14,604 bases of DNA from CAYUQT01 sp964596165 (GTDB lineage: Bacteria > Planctomycetota > Phycisphaerae > UBA1845 > JAFGLZ01), in contig CAZQTW010000108.1 of assembly GCA_964596165.1 (NCBI GenBank), forward strand, positions 1-14,604. The letters run 5' to 3'. The notes beneath the pieces were generated by a model, which was given only the letters and a program-made list of their open reading frames with translations, had not been told where the DNA came from and ran no database searches. Position numbers and translations under genes: made by a program. Positions 5,289 to 13,282 of this stretch are shown here, piece by piece (within the stretch, counting starts at the first letter, position 1; the number at the start of each line of letters is the position of its first letter).

Positions 5289-8200
5289 ATGGCGATCAGC
5301 AATCATGAACGTGTCGGGAAGTCGTTGGACCTCCTCAACGCCGGCCTCAAGCCGTTTGTCGAACGGGAACTCAAGGCGGTGCACGGCGATCGTTGGGAAG
5401 AGGTCGCCAGAGAGGGACAACCACCCGCCGGTCGCAAGAGCAAGAAACTCAACTGGGACACCCAGATGCTGCTGTCAGTGATGTGGAACCAGTGGAACAA
5501 CGTCTTCAGCCGCACGCTGGGCAAGGCCGAACGCAGCCTAGTCAGCGAACTCCAGGAGGCGCGAAACCGGTGGGCACATCAGGAGGCGTTCAGCAGCGAC
5601 GATGCCTATCGCGCGTTGGACAGCATCGGTCGATTGCTCACGGCCGTCTCGGCGGGCGAGGCGGGAGAGATCGAAAAGCAGAAACAGGAACTGCTGCGGG
5701 TCCGCTTCGACGAGCAGCGGCGGTCGGAAATGCGGAAGGCGTCGTTCGCACCGGTGGAGGGCAAACCCGCCGGTGGATTGCAGCCATGGCGTGAAATCGT
5801 GACGCCCCATCCCGACGTGGCGTCGGGTCGGTATCAGCAGGCGGAATTCGCCGCCGACCTGTGGCAGGTCTATCTGAAGGAGGGCTCGGACGAGTACAAA
5901 CACCCCACCGAGTTCTACCGACGCACGTTCATCACCGAAGGGCTCAGGCAACTCCTCAAAGGCTCACTGTTGAGGCTTTCGGGCAAGGGTGGCGATCCGG
6001 TCGTCGAACTCCAGACGAACTTCGGGGGTGGCAAGACCCACTCGTTGCTGGCGCTATACCACCTGTTCTCCGGCGCGGCGGCGGCTGAGTTGCCGGGGAT
6101 CGAGCCGGTGTTGAAGGAAGCCGGCGTGCCGATTCCGGGCAACGTCCGACGGGCGGTGCTGGTGGGCACCAAGATCGCACCGGGGCAGTCACACAAGAAG
6201 CCGGATGGGACGGTGGTCCGCACGCTCTGGGGCGAGATCGCCTGGCAACTGGGCGGCAAGGAGGGTTACAAACTCGTCAAGCAGGCCGATGAGACCGCCA
6301 CCAACCCCGGCGACATCCTTCGCGAGTTGTTCAACAGGTACGCCCCCTGCCTGATCCTGGTTGACGAATGGGTCGCCTACGCTCGCCAACTGCGTGACAC
6401 CGGCGAACTGCCGGCGGGGACGTTCGACACGCAGTTCACGTTCGCCCAGGCGATCAGCGAGGCGGCCAAGGTGGCCGGCAGGACGCTGCTCGTGGTCAGT
6501 GTGCCCTCCTCCGATAACGAGATCGGCGGTGAATGGGGCAAGACGGCGCTGGCGCGGCTCAAGAATGCCATCGGGCGGGTGGAGGCATCCTGGCGACCGG
6601 CCAGCCCCGACGAGGGCTTCGAGATCGTCCGCCGTCGGCTCTTCCAGCCCATCACGGACAACAGCAAGTTTGTTGCCCGCGATGCGGTGGCACGGGCATT
6701 TGCCGATATGTACGACTCGCAACACCAGGAGTTTCCGTCGGAATGTCGCGAGGCGGATTACGAGCGACGGATCAAGGCGGCGTATCCGATCCATCCCGAG
6801 CTGTTCGACCGCCTCTACAACGATTGGTCCACATTGGACAAGTTCCAGCGGACGCGTGGTGTGTTGCGGCTCATGGCGGCGGTGATTCACTCACTGTGGG
6901 AGCGGCAGGACGGGAGCCTCTTGATCCTTCCGGCCACCGTGCCGATCGACGATCCGGCCGTGCATTTCGAGCTGATGCGGTACATGGAGGACCAGTGGGG
7001 CCCGGTGATCGAGAAGGACGTGGATGGGGCTCACTCGCTGCCGCTGGCATTGGATCGTGAAAATCCGAACTTGGGGCGATATTCGGCATGTCGCCGCGTA
7101 GCGAGAACGATCTACATTGGATCCGCTCCGACCGTCGGCGCGGCGAATCGGGGCATTGAAGATCGGCAGGTCAAGCTCGGCTGTGTCCAGCCGGGGGAGA
7201 GTGTGGCCACGTTCGGCGACGCCCTGAGAAGGCTGACGGATCGCGCCACCTACCTGTACGTCGATGGCAGGCGGTTCTGGTACTCGACACAGCCGACGGT
7301 CACCCGTCTGGCGGAGGATCGCGCAAGTCGGCTGAAACCCGATGACGTGGTGGATGAGATTAAGCGCAGGCTGAGGGATGAAGCCCGCAGCCGTGGGGAC
7401 TTCTCGAAGGTTCATGCCTGTGTGCCCAGTGGGGATGTGCCAGACGAGCGAGAGGTCCGGATGGTGATCCTGGGACCCGAGCACCCGCACATCGCCAGGG
7501 AGCCGAACAGCCCCGCTCGGCAGGAGGCGGCGGCAATTCTTGAGTCGCGAGGTTCCAGCCCCAGGAACTACAAGAACATGCTCGTCTTCCTGGCGGCCGA
7601 CACGAATCGGCTGAAGGAGCTCGACCAGGCGGTCCGTCAACAGATTGCATGGTCATCGATCTGCGACGACCGTGAGACGCTGAACCTGGATACCTTCCAG
7701 ACCAAGCAGGCGGAGACGAAATGCGCCGGGGCGGAGGAGACCGTCCAGGCGCGCATCCCCGAAACCTACCAGTGGTTGATTGTGCCGGGTCAGCCGGACC
7801 CGAAGGGCGCAGTTGAGTGGACTGAAATCCGACTTCAGGGCCAGGATACGCTGGCGGTGCGGGCGTCCAAGAAGCTCCGAAACGAGGAACTCCTGATGAC
7901 GCAGTTGGGGGGCATCCGGCTGCGCCATGAACTGGATCGTGTCCCGCTCTGGCGGGGTGATCATGTCGGTGTGAAACAGTTGGCCGAGGATGTGGCCCGG
8001 TATCTGTACCTGCCCAGACTGAAGGATGAGGACGTCCTGGTGGCGGCGATTCGTGACGGTGTCGGGCAACTGACATGGAAGACGGATACGTTTGCCTACG
8101 CTGAAGGGTGGGACGAGCAGCGGAAGCGATACAAAGGGCTGAGGACCGGGGCGAACGTTCGGGTACTTATCGATGAGCAGAGCCTGATCGTCAAGCCGGA

Positions 8201-8591
8201 CGTGGCGGCCCGACAGATTGAAGCCGATACCACTCAGCCAACGCCGCCGCCAGGTGGTACAGGACAAATGGGTGGCGCTGGGACGGGTGGGACCGGCGGT
8301 GCCCCCACCAAGACGGGAACGGGAATGGGCGCCGGGCCAGAGCCGCCCCCGCCCGTACTCCGCCGATTCCACGGATCGGTGAAACTTGATCCGGTGCGAG
8401 TTGGAAGGGATGCGAGCAAGATCGCTGAGGAGGTCATCCAGCACCTCTCCGGCGTCGTCGGGGCTAACGTGGAGGTGACCCTGGAGATTCAGGCGAATCT
8501 GCCGGACGGGGCGTCAGACAAAATGGTCCGAGACGTAACCGAGAACTGCCGCACGCTCAAGTTCGACGCCTACGGTTTCGAGGAAACCTAA
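5289..8591 (+). CDS. Swt1-type HEPN / DUF499 ATPase of a predicted defence cassette
   Basis: The 1,100-residue product starts NHERVGKSLDLLNAGLKPFVEREL and has an N-terminal Swt1-like HEPN domain (about 1-125) with the RNase signature RNRWAH (R92 to H97) intact. A DUF499 P-loop ATPase follows: Walker A in NFGGGKTHS (K249), and Walker B-like CLILVDEW (D359, E360). A Gly/Pro-rich linker at about 980-1020 leads to a C-terminal domain beginning FHGSVKLDP. DUF499 proteins recur beside DUF1156 methylases in defence islands; the mechanism is not established. The ATG at 5289 is preferred over GTG 5277 because GAGGTGA (5274-5280) is a good ribosome site for it and MAISNHERVG looks like the family start. 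I see no truncation or frameshift. The HEPN domain suggests RNA cleavage on infection (inference). Confidence 0.85.
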   Translation: MAISNHERVGKSLDLLNAGLKPFVERELKAVHGDRWEEVAREGQPPAGRKSKKLNWDTQMLLSVMWNQWNNVFSRTLGKAERSLVSELQEARNRWAHQEAFSSDDAYRALDSIGRLLTAVSAGEAGEIEKQKQELLRVRFDEQRRSEMRKASFAPVEGKPAGGLQPWREIVTPHPDVASGRYQQAEFAADLWQVYLKEGSDEYKHPTEFYRRTFITEGLRQLLKGSLLRLSGKGGDPVVELQTNFGGGKTHSLLALYHLFSGAAAAELPGIEPVLKEAGVPIPGNVRRAVLVGTKIAPGQSHKKPDGTVVRTLWGEIAWQLGGKEGYKLVKQADETATNPGDILRELFNRYAPCLILVDEWVAYARQLRDTGELPAGTFDTQFTFAQAISEAAKVAGRTLLVVSVPSSDNEIGGEWGKTALARLKNAIGRVEASWRPASPDEGFEIVRRRLFQPITDNSKFVARDAVARAFADMYDSQHQEFPSECREADYERRIKAAYPIHPELFDRLYNDWSTLDKFQRTRGVLRLMAAVIHSLWERQDGSLLILPATVPIDDPAVHFELMRYMEDQWGPVIEKDVDGAHSLPLALDRENPNLGRYSACRRVARTIYIGSAPTVGAANRGIEDRQVKLGCVQPGESVATFGDALRRLTDRATYLYVDGRRFWYSTQPTVTRLAEDRASRLKPDDVVDEIKRRLRDEARSRGDFSKVHACVPSGDVPDEREVRMVILGPEHPHIAREPNSPARQEAAAILESRGSSPRNYKNMLVFLAADTNRLKELDQAVRQQIAWSSICDDRETLNLDTFQTKQAETKCAGAEETVQARIPETYQWLIVPGQPDPKGAVEWTEIRLQGQDTLAVRASKKLRNEELLMTQLGGIRLRHELDRVPLWRGDHVGVKQLAEDVARYLYLPRLKDEDVLVAAIRDGVGQLTWKTDTFAYAEGWDEQRKRYKGLRTGANVRVLIDEQSLIVKPDVAARQIEADTTQPTPPPGGTGQMGGAGTGGTGGAPTKTGTGMGAGPEPPPPVLRRFHGSVKLDPVRVGRDASKIAEEVIQHLSGVVGANVEVTLEIQANLPDGASDKMVRDVTENCRTLKFDAYGFEET

Positions 8592-8661
8592 CCGGCTCCG
8601 ACAATGACTTCGCAGTCTGCAGCAAGCGCACTCCCGCGATAGACCAGCCACGACTTTACCC

Positions 8662-9273
8662 CTACACTCCAACCGACGGCACGCCGTCAAACGGCCGTAC
8701 CACCCGCCGACGAAGCCGCAGGCACGTGGGCGGCAGGGCTTCGAAACCGGCCTGCTGTCGAACACGATTGATCCCCCGAAGTAGGTTCAGCAACTGCCGG
8801 CGCACCGGCGCATACGGCTCGAACGGCAGAAGTCTCAGCTCCTCCGCAACCACCTGAGTCGATCGGCGAACGGCCAGCTCCGCGAAGTACGCCTTCAGCC
8901 GGCCATACGTCTCCCCGTCGATGCGCACTGACGCGTGGCCGTTGCGATAGCTCACGCTGTACCCGCCGAGCTTGAACGGGGTGCGCCGGATGTCTCGAAT
9001 CACCTTCGCTTCCGCTTCGAAGAACCAGTGTTGCCCATGCGTGGCGATCAAGACAAACGTCCGCCCGTACCGCACGTAGTGCAGATTCGCCAGCCCGGCC
9101 CGCTTACGACGGGCCCGCTCCCACTTCGAGATGTCGATCCCATACCGATCGATCAGCTTCCGATCGACCGCCTCCACGTCCTTGTCGATCGGAATCCACC
9201 CCCGTACGTAGAACCAGTAGCCGTGCGCCACGTAGGCCACCGCCAACTGCTGAATGAACCCAGCCAATGACAC
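8662..9273 (-). CDS. basic protein of unknown family downstream of a structured RNA candidate
   Basis: The 203-residue product starts VSLAGFIQQLAVAYVAHGYW and has a central basic patch (ERARRKRAGLANLHYVRYGR), an IRDIRRTPFKLGGYSVSYRNG block, and a C-terminal Arg-rich segment (VRRQLLNLLRGINRVRQQAG, CLRLRRRVVRPF). It reads as a well-formed soluble protein, very rich in Arg, as expected for a nucleic-acid binder, but I recognise no domain. The start is uncertain: GTG 9273 gives a plausible N-terminus but lacks a close ribosome site, while GTG 9291 sits one base after GGGGGAGG, too tight. It is convergent with the ATPase gene, whose stop is 70 bases away; I see no clear terminator between them. 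Upstream on its strand lies only the hairpin-rich region 9323-10832. Confidence 0.65.
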   Translation of the reverse strand: MSLAGFIQQLAVAYVAHGYWFYVRGWIPIDKDVEAVDRKLIDRYGIDISKWERARRKRAGLANLHYVRYGRTFVLIATHGQHWFFEAEAKVIRDIRRTPFKLGGYSVSYRNGHASVRIDGETYGRLKAYFAELAVRRSTQVVAEELRLLPFEPYAPVRRQLLNLLRGINRVRQQAGFEALPPTCLRLRRRVVRPFDGVPSVGV

Positions 9274-9322
9274 CGTTCGACAACGATACACACCTCCCCC
9301 AACGACCAAGGCCCTAAGTGGT

Positions 9323-10832
9323 GGGGATTGTTCACGGCACAATCCCCGAAAGCCGGATCGACACATGCAACCAAACCCGGCATGGAGGAATGGCGGTACA
9401 CGTGCCAGGCCGTCGCTCTCGACAAAGCCCCGGGCCTCTCTCGACAACGGCAGCACCTCACCCTGTTATGCCATCCGATGATGTTCCCGTTGCCTGAGAA
9501 ACCCAGTCGATGTCACGGGCAAGCGACCGTCGCACGCGCCCCCCTCTTCACACACCTGCAGAACCTCCCGGACAGGGCACTGCGCCCTGCCTTCGAAACC
9601 TCACGGCAATCCCTTGGTTCATCGCAAACCTCCAGCGTTACCGCCATCAGGAGCGGTCAACTCGTTTCCCGAGTTGACCGCGCCCAATCCATAGCGGTAG
9701 CTGAGTGCAAACCTCGACAACAACCGCCGCGTGTTCCCCACGCGACCGCCCTGCTATCGGGACGCTCGACCGCAACACCTGCCTGCCAAGGCACGTGTTG
9801 CGCCCACTCGTTGCTCTCCTACCCAGAACCGGCCAGGGCAAAAGCCCCGGCCGGCGCGTCATCGAGACGGGTCAAACCCGTCGCCGCTTTCGTCGTCGTA
9901 TCGCAGTCGGCACCACCCGGTCCCGCACGAACGCCCCCGCCACTGCCTTGCAGCAAGGGTCGCTCCGCCCCCGGCGGAGTCCTACTTGCGGCCCACTCCC
10001 ACACCACGGCCTTTCAATCACCCGGCTGACCATGCCGGGCACCGGTCACCACACCAGCCACCGTGGTGCTTCCCGGATTAGTGATGGTCTTCGGCCCATC
10101 GGTCACGTCGCTAGAGGCTGTTACGCCTCGGGTCATCGCCGTATGTCCCAGGCTCCCGCCCGGGCATAGTCTCCACCCCGTCGTTACGAGATGATTTCAG
10201 CGGGTAGAAACGAGAAGCGCCCGCTTACCCTTCGACGATGATTCTTCGCGGTTCGGCACCGTCTCCGATCGGCCTTGCTGGCAAGCCCTTTTTCGTTCGG
10301 GCCTTTCATGGTTGAGCTTTTCGCCGTCCGCCCCTTCAGCGGATCGCCGAACCTGGTCATCAGAATAAAGAGGTCCGGTCGCGGCCGTTACCGGCCTACG
10401 AGCTCCCCACGCCAGCCAAGGTTGAACGGGCTTCGCCCGCACACAGCGTGCAAACGGTCAGCCCGAGCCCCCTGGGGGGATTTCTCTACAGGCACCGCCC
10501 TTGAACCATCACGACCCCGTCGCTGCCGCCCGACCGGCGGCACCGATGAGGCATGTCTCCGTCGCCCCGATTCTTAGAGTGCTCAAAGAACTCATCGGAT
10601 AGAACGCCGAGATTGGTCCCCGCCGGCGGGCGGGGTATTACTTCGGCGAGCCTCCGTCGAGCACGGACAAGCCTGTCTCCAGGCATCCGGCTCTACGGGT
10701 CGATACCGTGGCGGCTGGTGAGCCCGCCCCTTTCGCCAGGATGGTGAGTCCCGGCTGTCCAGGTGACATCGCCCGTCTCGATGACGCCGGCAACATAGTC
10801 CGTCGCCGACGGCCGCGAGCGGAATCACTCGC
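9323..10832 (-). ncRNA. candidate large structured RNA (unknown class)
   Basis: About 1.5 kb holds no convincing gene on either strand but many compact hairpins. Examples: 9323-9347 (9 bp), 9653-9681 (12 bp), 9728-9744 (6 bp), 9771-9802 (8 bp plus inner 5 bp), 9829-9854 (11 bp), 9866-9882 (7 bp), 9953-9989 (5 plus 7 bp with an internal loop), 10021-10039 enclosed by the 8-bp helix 10002-10009/10061-10068, 10142-10168 (11 bp, one bulge), 10383-10396, 10524-10542 and 10815-10832. At 9829-9854 and 10142-10168 the one imperfect pair is A.C on the plus strand but G.U on the minus strand, and the loops at 10154-10157 and 10388-10391 read GGGA and GUAA (GNRA) only on the minus strand. This supports a minus-strand RNA. 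I found no typical group II domain V and no reverse transcriptase. Ends are approximate. Confidence 0.45.
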
Positions 10833-10842
10833 ACCATCCACC

Positions 10843-11010
10843 CTAGCACACCGGACTCCGCCAGGCACCGGCGAAGTAGATAAGCGCCGCCACCACACAC
10901 CTGCCCATCCTCAGCTTGCCCCGCCCACCCCTTAACCGCACGACGATCGTCTGCCCCGCCGGCAAGCCCAGATCCACCGGCACATAACAGGTTGTTTCAT
11001 GTCCATTCAT
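10843..11010 (-). CDS. small hypothetical protein at the 5' end of the structured region
   Basis: The 55-residue ORF begins MNGHETTCYVPVDLGLPAG and contains the basic stretch VVRLRGGRGKLRMGR and a short hydrophobic segment (CVVAALIYFAGAW). A purine-rich site (GGGGAGG) lies two bases before the ATG, closer than ideal. The frame stays open upstream to 11091, but that extension looks less protein-like. The stop is 11 bases from the outermost hairpin of the RNA candidate, so the two may share a transcript. No family recognised; it may be a leader peptide or spurious. Confidence 0.35.
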   Translation of the reverse strand: MNGHETTCYVPVDLGLPAGQTIVVRLRGGRGKLRMGRCVVAALIYFAGAWRSPVC

Positions 11011-11050
11011 AGCCTCCCCACCAGCCCAAACCCGCATGCGAATACATAAG

Positions 11051-11073
11051 TGGTTACCTTGTAATTGGTTACC
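11051..11073. promoter_or_regulatory. putative XRE-repressor operators, distal site
   Basis: TGGTTACC occurs twice 15 bases apart (11051 and 11066), and GTAATTGGTTAC (11061-11072) is an imperfect palindrome. Its reverse complement, GTAACCAATTAC, matches the site at 11185-11196 in 10 of 12 bases. A further half-site, GTAAC, lies at 11100-11104. The position between the divergent minus-strand ORF and the repressor gene suits control of both directions. Confidence 0.4.
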
Positions 11074-11150
11074 TCCAAGTGCCTTTCCCAAACACCACAG
11101 TAACCCGTTTCACCGCCAAGACGCCGGCCTGAAAAAATCATCCACACGAC

Positions 11151-11179
11151 TTGACTCGACTGTGTTTATGTGTTAGCAT
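11151..11179 (+). promoter_or_regulatory. sigma-70-type promoter of the XRE/ImmA operon
   Basis: TTGACT (11151-11156) and TAGCAT (11174-11179) are separated by 17 bases, 31 bases before the start codon of the XRE gene. The region is AT-richer than its surroundings. A strong ribosome site (AGGAG, 11200-11204) follows. Confidence 0.55.
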
Positions 11180-11184
11180 ACGTA

Positions 11185-11196
11185 GTAACAGATTAC
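11185..11196. promoter_or_regulatory. putative operator in the XRE leader
   Basis: GTAACAGATTAC is an inverted repeat (GTAA-N4-TTAC) between the -10 box and the ribosome site. That is where a repressor would block its own promoter. It matches the distal site at 11061-11072 read on the other strand. Confidence 0.45.
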
Positions 11197-11209
11197 CCAG
11201 GAGACGAAG

Positions 11210-11608
11210 ATGGCCATCCCGAAATCGCGAAACCCGGAACCCTCGATCGGCGAAGTCCTCCGCCTGAAGCGCATCGAGGTCCTCAAGATGGGCCTTCGCG
11301 AAATGGCAAGGCGACTCGCTATAGCACCGGCTCATCTGACCGACATTGAGAAAGGGCGCCGAACGCCTTCCGAATCGCTCCTCATCCGCATCAGCGAACT
11401 CTATGGCATCAGCGAAGCCCAGCTTCGCACCGCCTGGAGCAAAGCGGATCAGATTGTTCAGGAAGTCGCCACGCAGGACACGACCACGGCAGAGAAGGTC
11501 CCGCAGTTCCTGCGCACCGCGCGGAAGCTCAGCACAGATCAATGGGACCAACTCATCCGCCAGGCCGAGCAGATGGCGGCAGGTTCTCACAAGAAGGGAC
11601 GAGCATAG
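11210..11608 (+). CDS. XRE-family helix-turn-helix repressor
   Basis: The 132-residue protein has an N-terminal Cro/C1-type HTH (about residues 12-68): GEVLRLKRIEVLKMGLREMARRLAIAPAHLTDIEKGRRTPSESLLIRISELYGI. The C-terminal half is polar and helical (TARKLSTDQWDQLIRQAEQMA) and could mediate dimerisation or contact with the next protein. The next gene, an ImmA/IrrE peptidase, starts one base after this stop, matching repressor/protease pairs such as ImmR/ImmA of integrative elements, in which the protease cleaves the repressor to release transfer or excision. The gene is preceded by a clear promoter and a palindromic operator, so autoregulation is likely. Confidence 0.85.
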   Translation: MAIPKSRNPEPSIGEVLRLKRIEVLKMGLREMARRLAIAPAHLTDIEKGRRTPSESLLIRISELYGISEAQLRTAWSKADQIVQEVATQDTTTAEKVPQFLRTARKLSTDQWDQLIRQAEQMAAGSHKKGRA

Positions 11609-11609
11609 C

Positions 11610-12389
11610 ATGGCCGGCAAGCTGCCAACACGTGTCTTCGCCCCCCGATACGGCAGGCGCCTCATCGAAGGCCGGGCCTGGTCCTGCTTACAACGATGCC
11701 GCAAAACCCTACGCCTTGATCAGTTCCCGCTCCCCGTTCCCGTCGAACAGTGGATTGAATGCCCGCTCGGAATCCGCTTTGGGTACTCCGATCTTTCTTA
11801 CCTCGGCGATGGAGTCCTGGGTGCCACGTTCGTTCGTAGCCGCGAGATTCTCGTCGATGAGCAGGTCGTCCGTCACGAGGGCCGCTGCCGCTTCACTTGT
11901 GCTCACGAACTCGGCCACCTCATGTTGCACGGCAAGGTAAGCGCCGAATTTCACGAGACAGCCCAACTTGGGCCGGGGTCCGACGACCTTACCGAGCGCG
12001 AGGCAGATCGCTTCGCCGCAGCGTTCTTGATGCCGTTACCCTTGGTTGAGGCGGAGATCCTCAAGGTGTTCGACGATTGCCGCATGGACAAACCCAAGTG
12101 TACGTGGGAACTCATGCAGGCAACACGAGAATCCGAATGGATGTGGCGTAAACTCTTCCTTCCGGTCCTCACACGACGATTCGCCGTATCCCTCTCAACC
12201 GCCATCTACCGGTGCAGCGAAATCGAACCACGAATTCCAAACGCGACACCCCTGTTGCCTGCTGAATTCGTCGACCGGCTGGTCCACCGTTCTCACAGAC
12301 AAGACGAACTCGATTCCGTCCGCTTGGTCAACGGCTGCCCCCAGTACCAGGACCTGCTGACCCCCCTGACCTTGGAGGCACGCCCATGA
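11610..12389 (+). CDS. ImmA/IrrE-family metallopeptidase
   Basis: The 259-residue product carries the zinc-protease motif HELGH (H99-H103) in RFTCAHELGHLMLH. The downstream TEREADRFAAAFLMPLPLV segment should supply the third ligand (Glu129 or Glu131). The family includes ImmA, which cleaves its partner XRE repressor, and IrrE/PprI, which acts in the DNA-damage response. The start at 11610 is chosen because it begins one base after the XRE stop and MAGKLPTRVFAPRYG begins the protein-like sequence; the frame is open further upstream but overlaps the XRE gene. Pairing with a recombinase nearby suggests it controls excision or induction of the integrated element in response to stress (inference). 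Substrate: probably the upstream XRE protein. Confidence 0.88.
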   Translation: MAGKLPTRVFAPRYGRRLIEGRAWSCLQRCRKTLRLDQFPLPVPVEQWIECPLGIRFGYSDLSYLGDGVLGATFVRSREILVDEQVVRHEGRCRFTCAHELGHLMLHGKVSAEFHETAQLGPGSDDLTEREADRFAAAFLMPLPLVEAEILKVFDDCRMDKPKCTWELMQATRESEWMWRKLFLPVLTRRFAVSLSTAIYRCSEIEPRIPNATPLLPAEFVDRLVHRSHRQDELDSVRLVNGCPQYQDLLTPLTLEARP

Positions 12390-12625
12390 CGCACTATCTT
12401 TTTTTTGCCGCGTTGTACGCGTGTTTGCGGACATGGAACACATGCTTCTTGGGTGGCACGGCATCGCTGCATCCATCCGTAGCAATGTTGGAACGTACGC
12501 GATCCGGACTCCTGACCAGGCAGTACCAACTGCCCCGACGCCTGACGGGTCAGGACGCATACGCCTGTTTCTTTGCGAATGTCATTCCTACCTGGGCGAA
12601 CGCACGTATAAGGAGATTGCGATGA
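12386..12625 (+). CDS. doubtful small ORF in the gap after ImmA
   Basis: A 79-codon frame (MTHYLFFAALYACLRTW...) overlaps the ImmA stop by ATGA, and its own stop overlaps the ATG of the zinc-ribbon gene by ATGA. Such overlaps at both ends are typical of coupled operons. The translation is not clearly protein-like, however; a run of eight T near its start may be a chance or termination signal, and another frame of the same stretch is also open (from 12421). No ribosome site precedes it. If it is not coding, 12390-12621 holds nothing else that I can identify. Confidence 0.25.
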   Translation: MTHYLFFAALYACLRTWNTCFLGGTASLHPSVAMLERTRSGLLTRQYQLPRRLTGQDAYACFFANVIPTWANARIRRLR

Positions 12626-12843
12626 GTACCACCAACACGATCGCATGGCACCCGAAACCGACCATTGGGTCAGCTCCCCCGGGGCGGCCGCTGCAACCCA
12701 ACCCGCCGCATTCCCATCGCTCATCCCGCGGGCTAACCGCGCGCCGCCAATCGGGCGTGCGATGCCCCAACTGTGGCTTAAGTATGACGCCCGAAAGCGG
12801 CTGCTGGCTCTGCTACGACTGCGGGTGCAGCTACTGTGGGTAG
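12622..12843 (+). CDS. small zinc-ribbon protein
   Basis: The 73-residue product is disordered and Pro/Arg-rich at first (PPGRPLQPNPPHSHRSSRG) and ends in a compact zinc ribbon, VRCPNCGLSMTPESGCWLCYDCGCSYCG, with paired Cys at CPNC and CYDC plus a final CSYC. The ribosome site AAGGAG (12610-12615) six bases before ATG fixes this start over the longer in-frame ATG at 12421. The ribbon resembles the C-terminal zinc-binding tails of larger nucleic-acid enzymes, but here it stands almost alone. Role unknown; its place in the XRE-to-integrase run suggests an accessory function of the integrated element. Confidence 0.55.
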   Translation: MSTTNTIAWHPKPTIGSAPPGRPLQPNPPHSHRSSRGLTARRQSGVRCPNCGLSMTPESGCWLCYDCGCSYCG

Positions 12844-12963
12844 CCCTGGACAACGCGATGGGATTGCGGATCATGGCTGACACAATACCGAGAATCGCAG
12901 CGTCAGCAAACGATGACGACGCACCGAGAGCTGCTCCCGCGAAGAAGACCGGGAGGGCAAGGC

Positions 12964-13281
12964 ATGAATAATCCAATTGCTCATGTTGATTCGGACCTTA
13001 CACCGCTCCTCGTCAACGCAAGAACCGCCGCAGCGATCCTCTGCATCAGCGAACGGACCTTGTGGACACTTACCGATCGACGAGACGTACCATGCGTTCG
13101 CATCGGCCGAGCCGTTCGCTATGATCGACGCGACCTGATGGCTTGGATTGACAAAACGAAGGAACAGACTCATTGCGCCCAAGCATCGCCCGTCAACTCG
13201 ACACAACATTGCGCCGAAACGGCGGGTTGCCCCGGATCTTCGACACCGGCTTACCCCCCATCACCGCAACGGAGAAGCTAA
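12964..13281 (+). CDS. AlpA/excisionase-type helix-turn-helix protein
   Basis: The 105-residue product contains a winged HTH of the excisionase (HTH_17) type at about residues 14-62: LLVNARTAAAILCISERTLWTLTDRRDVPCVRIGRAVRYDRRDLMAWID. The tail (THCAQASPVNSTQHCAETAGCPGSS...) is low complexity. The ATG at 12964 has GGGAGG just upstream; the longer frame from 12913 lacks a site. The integrase starts two bases after the stop. This order is the usual recombination-directionality factor followed by integrase, so the likely role is DNA bending at the attachment site to favour excision. Confidence 0.8.
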   Translation: MNNPIAHVDSDLTPLLVNARTAAAILCISERTLWTLTDRRDVPCVRIGRAVRYDRRDLMAWIDKTKEQTHCAQASPVNSTQHCAETAGCPGSSTPAYPPSPQRRS

Positions 13282-13282
13282 C

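Noticed and set aside
9328..10029. Plus-strand open frame of 233 codons in the hairpin region
   Set aside because: Composition is Pro/Ser/Arg/Thr-rich with no domain, and it overlaps strong hairpins whose pairing favours the minus strand.
9300..10832. Group II intron or retron
   Set aside because: No reverse transcriptase frame and no recognisable domain V hairpin; GUGCGAG at the minus-strand outer edge is a weak match to an intron 5' end, so kept only as an alternative.
12858..12971. 37-codon ORF (MGLRIMADTIPRIAAS...) overlapping the excisionase start
   Set aside because: No ribosome site and a low-complexity product; too little support to call a gene.
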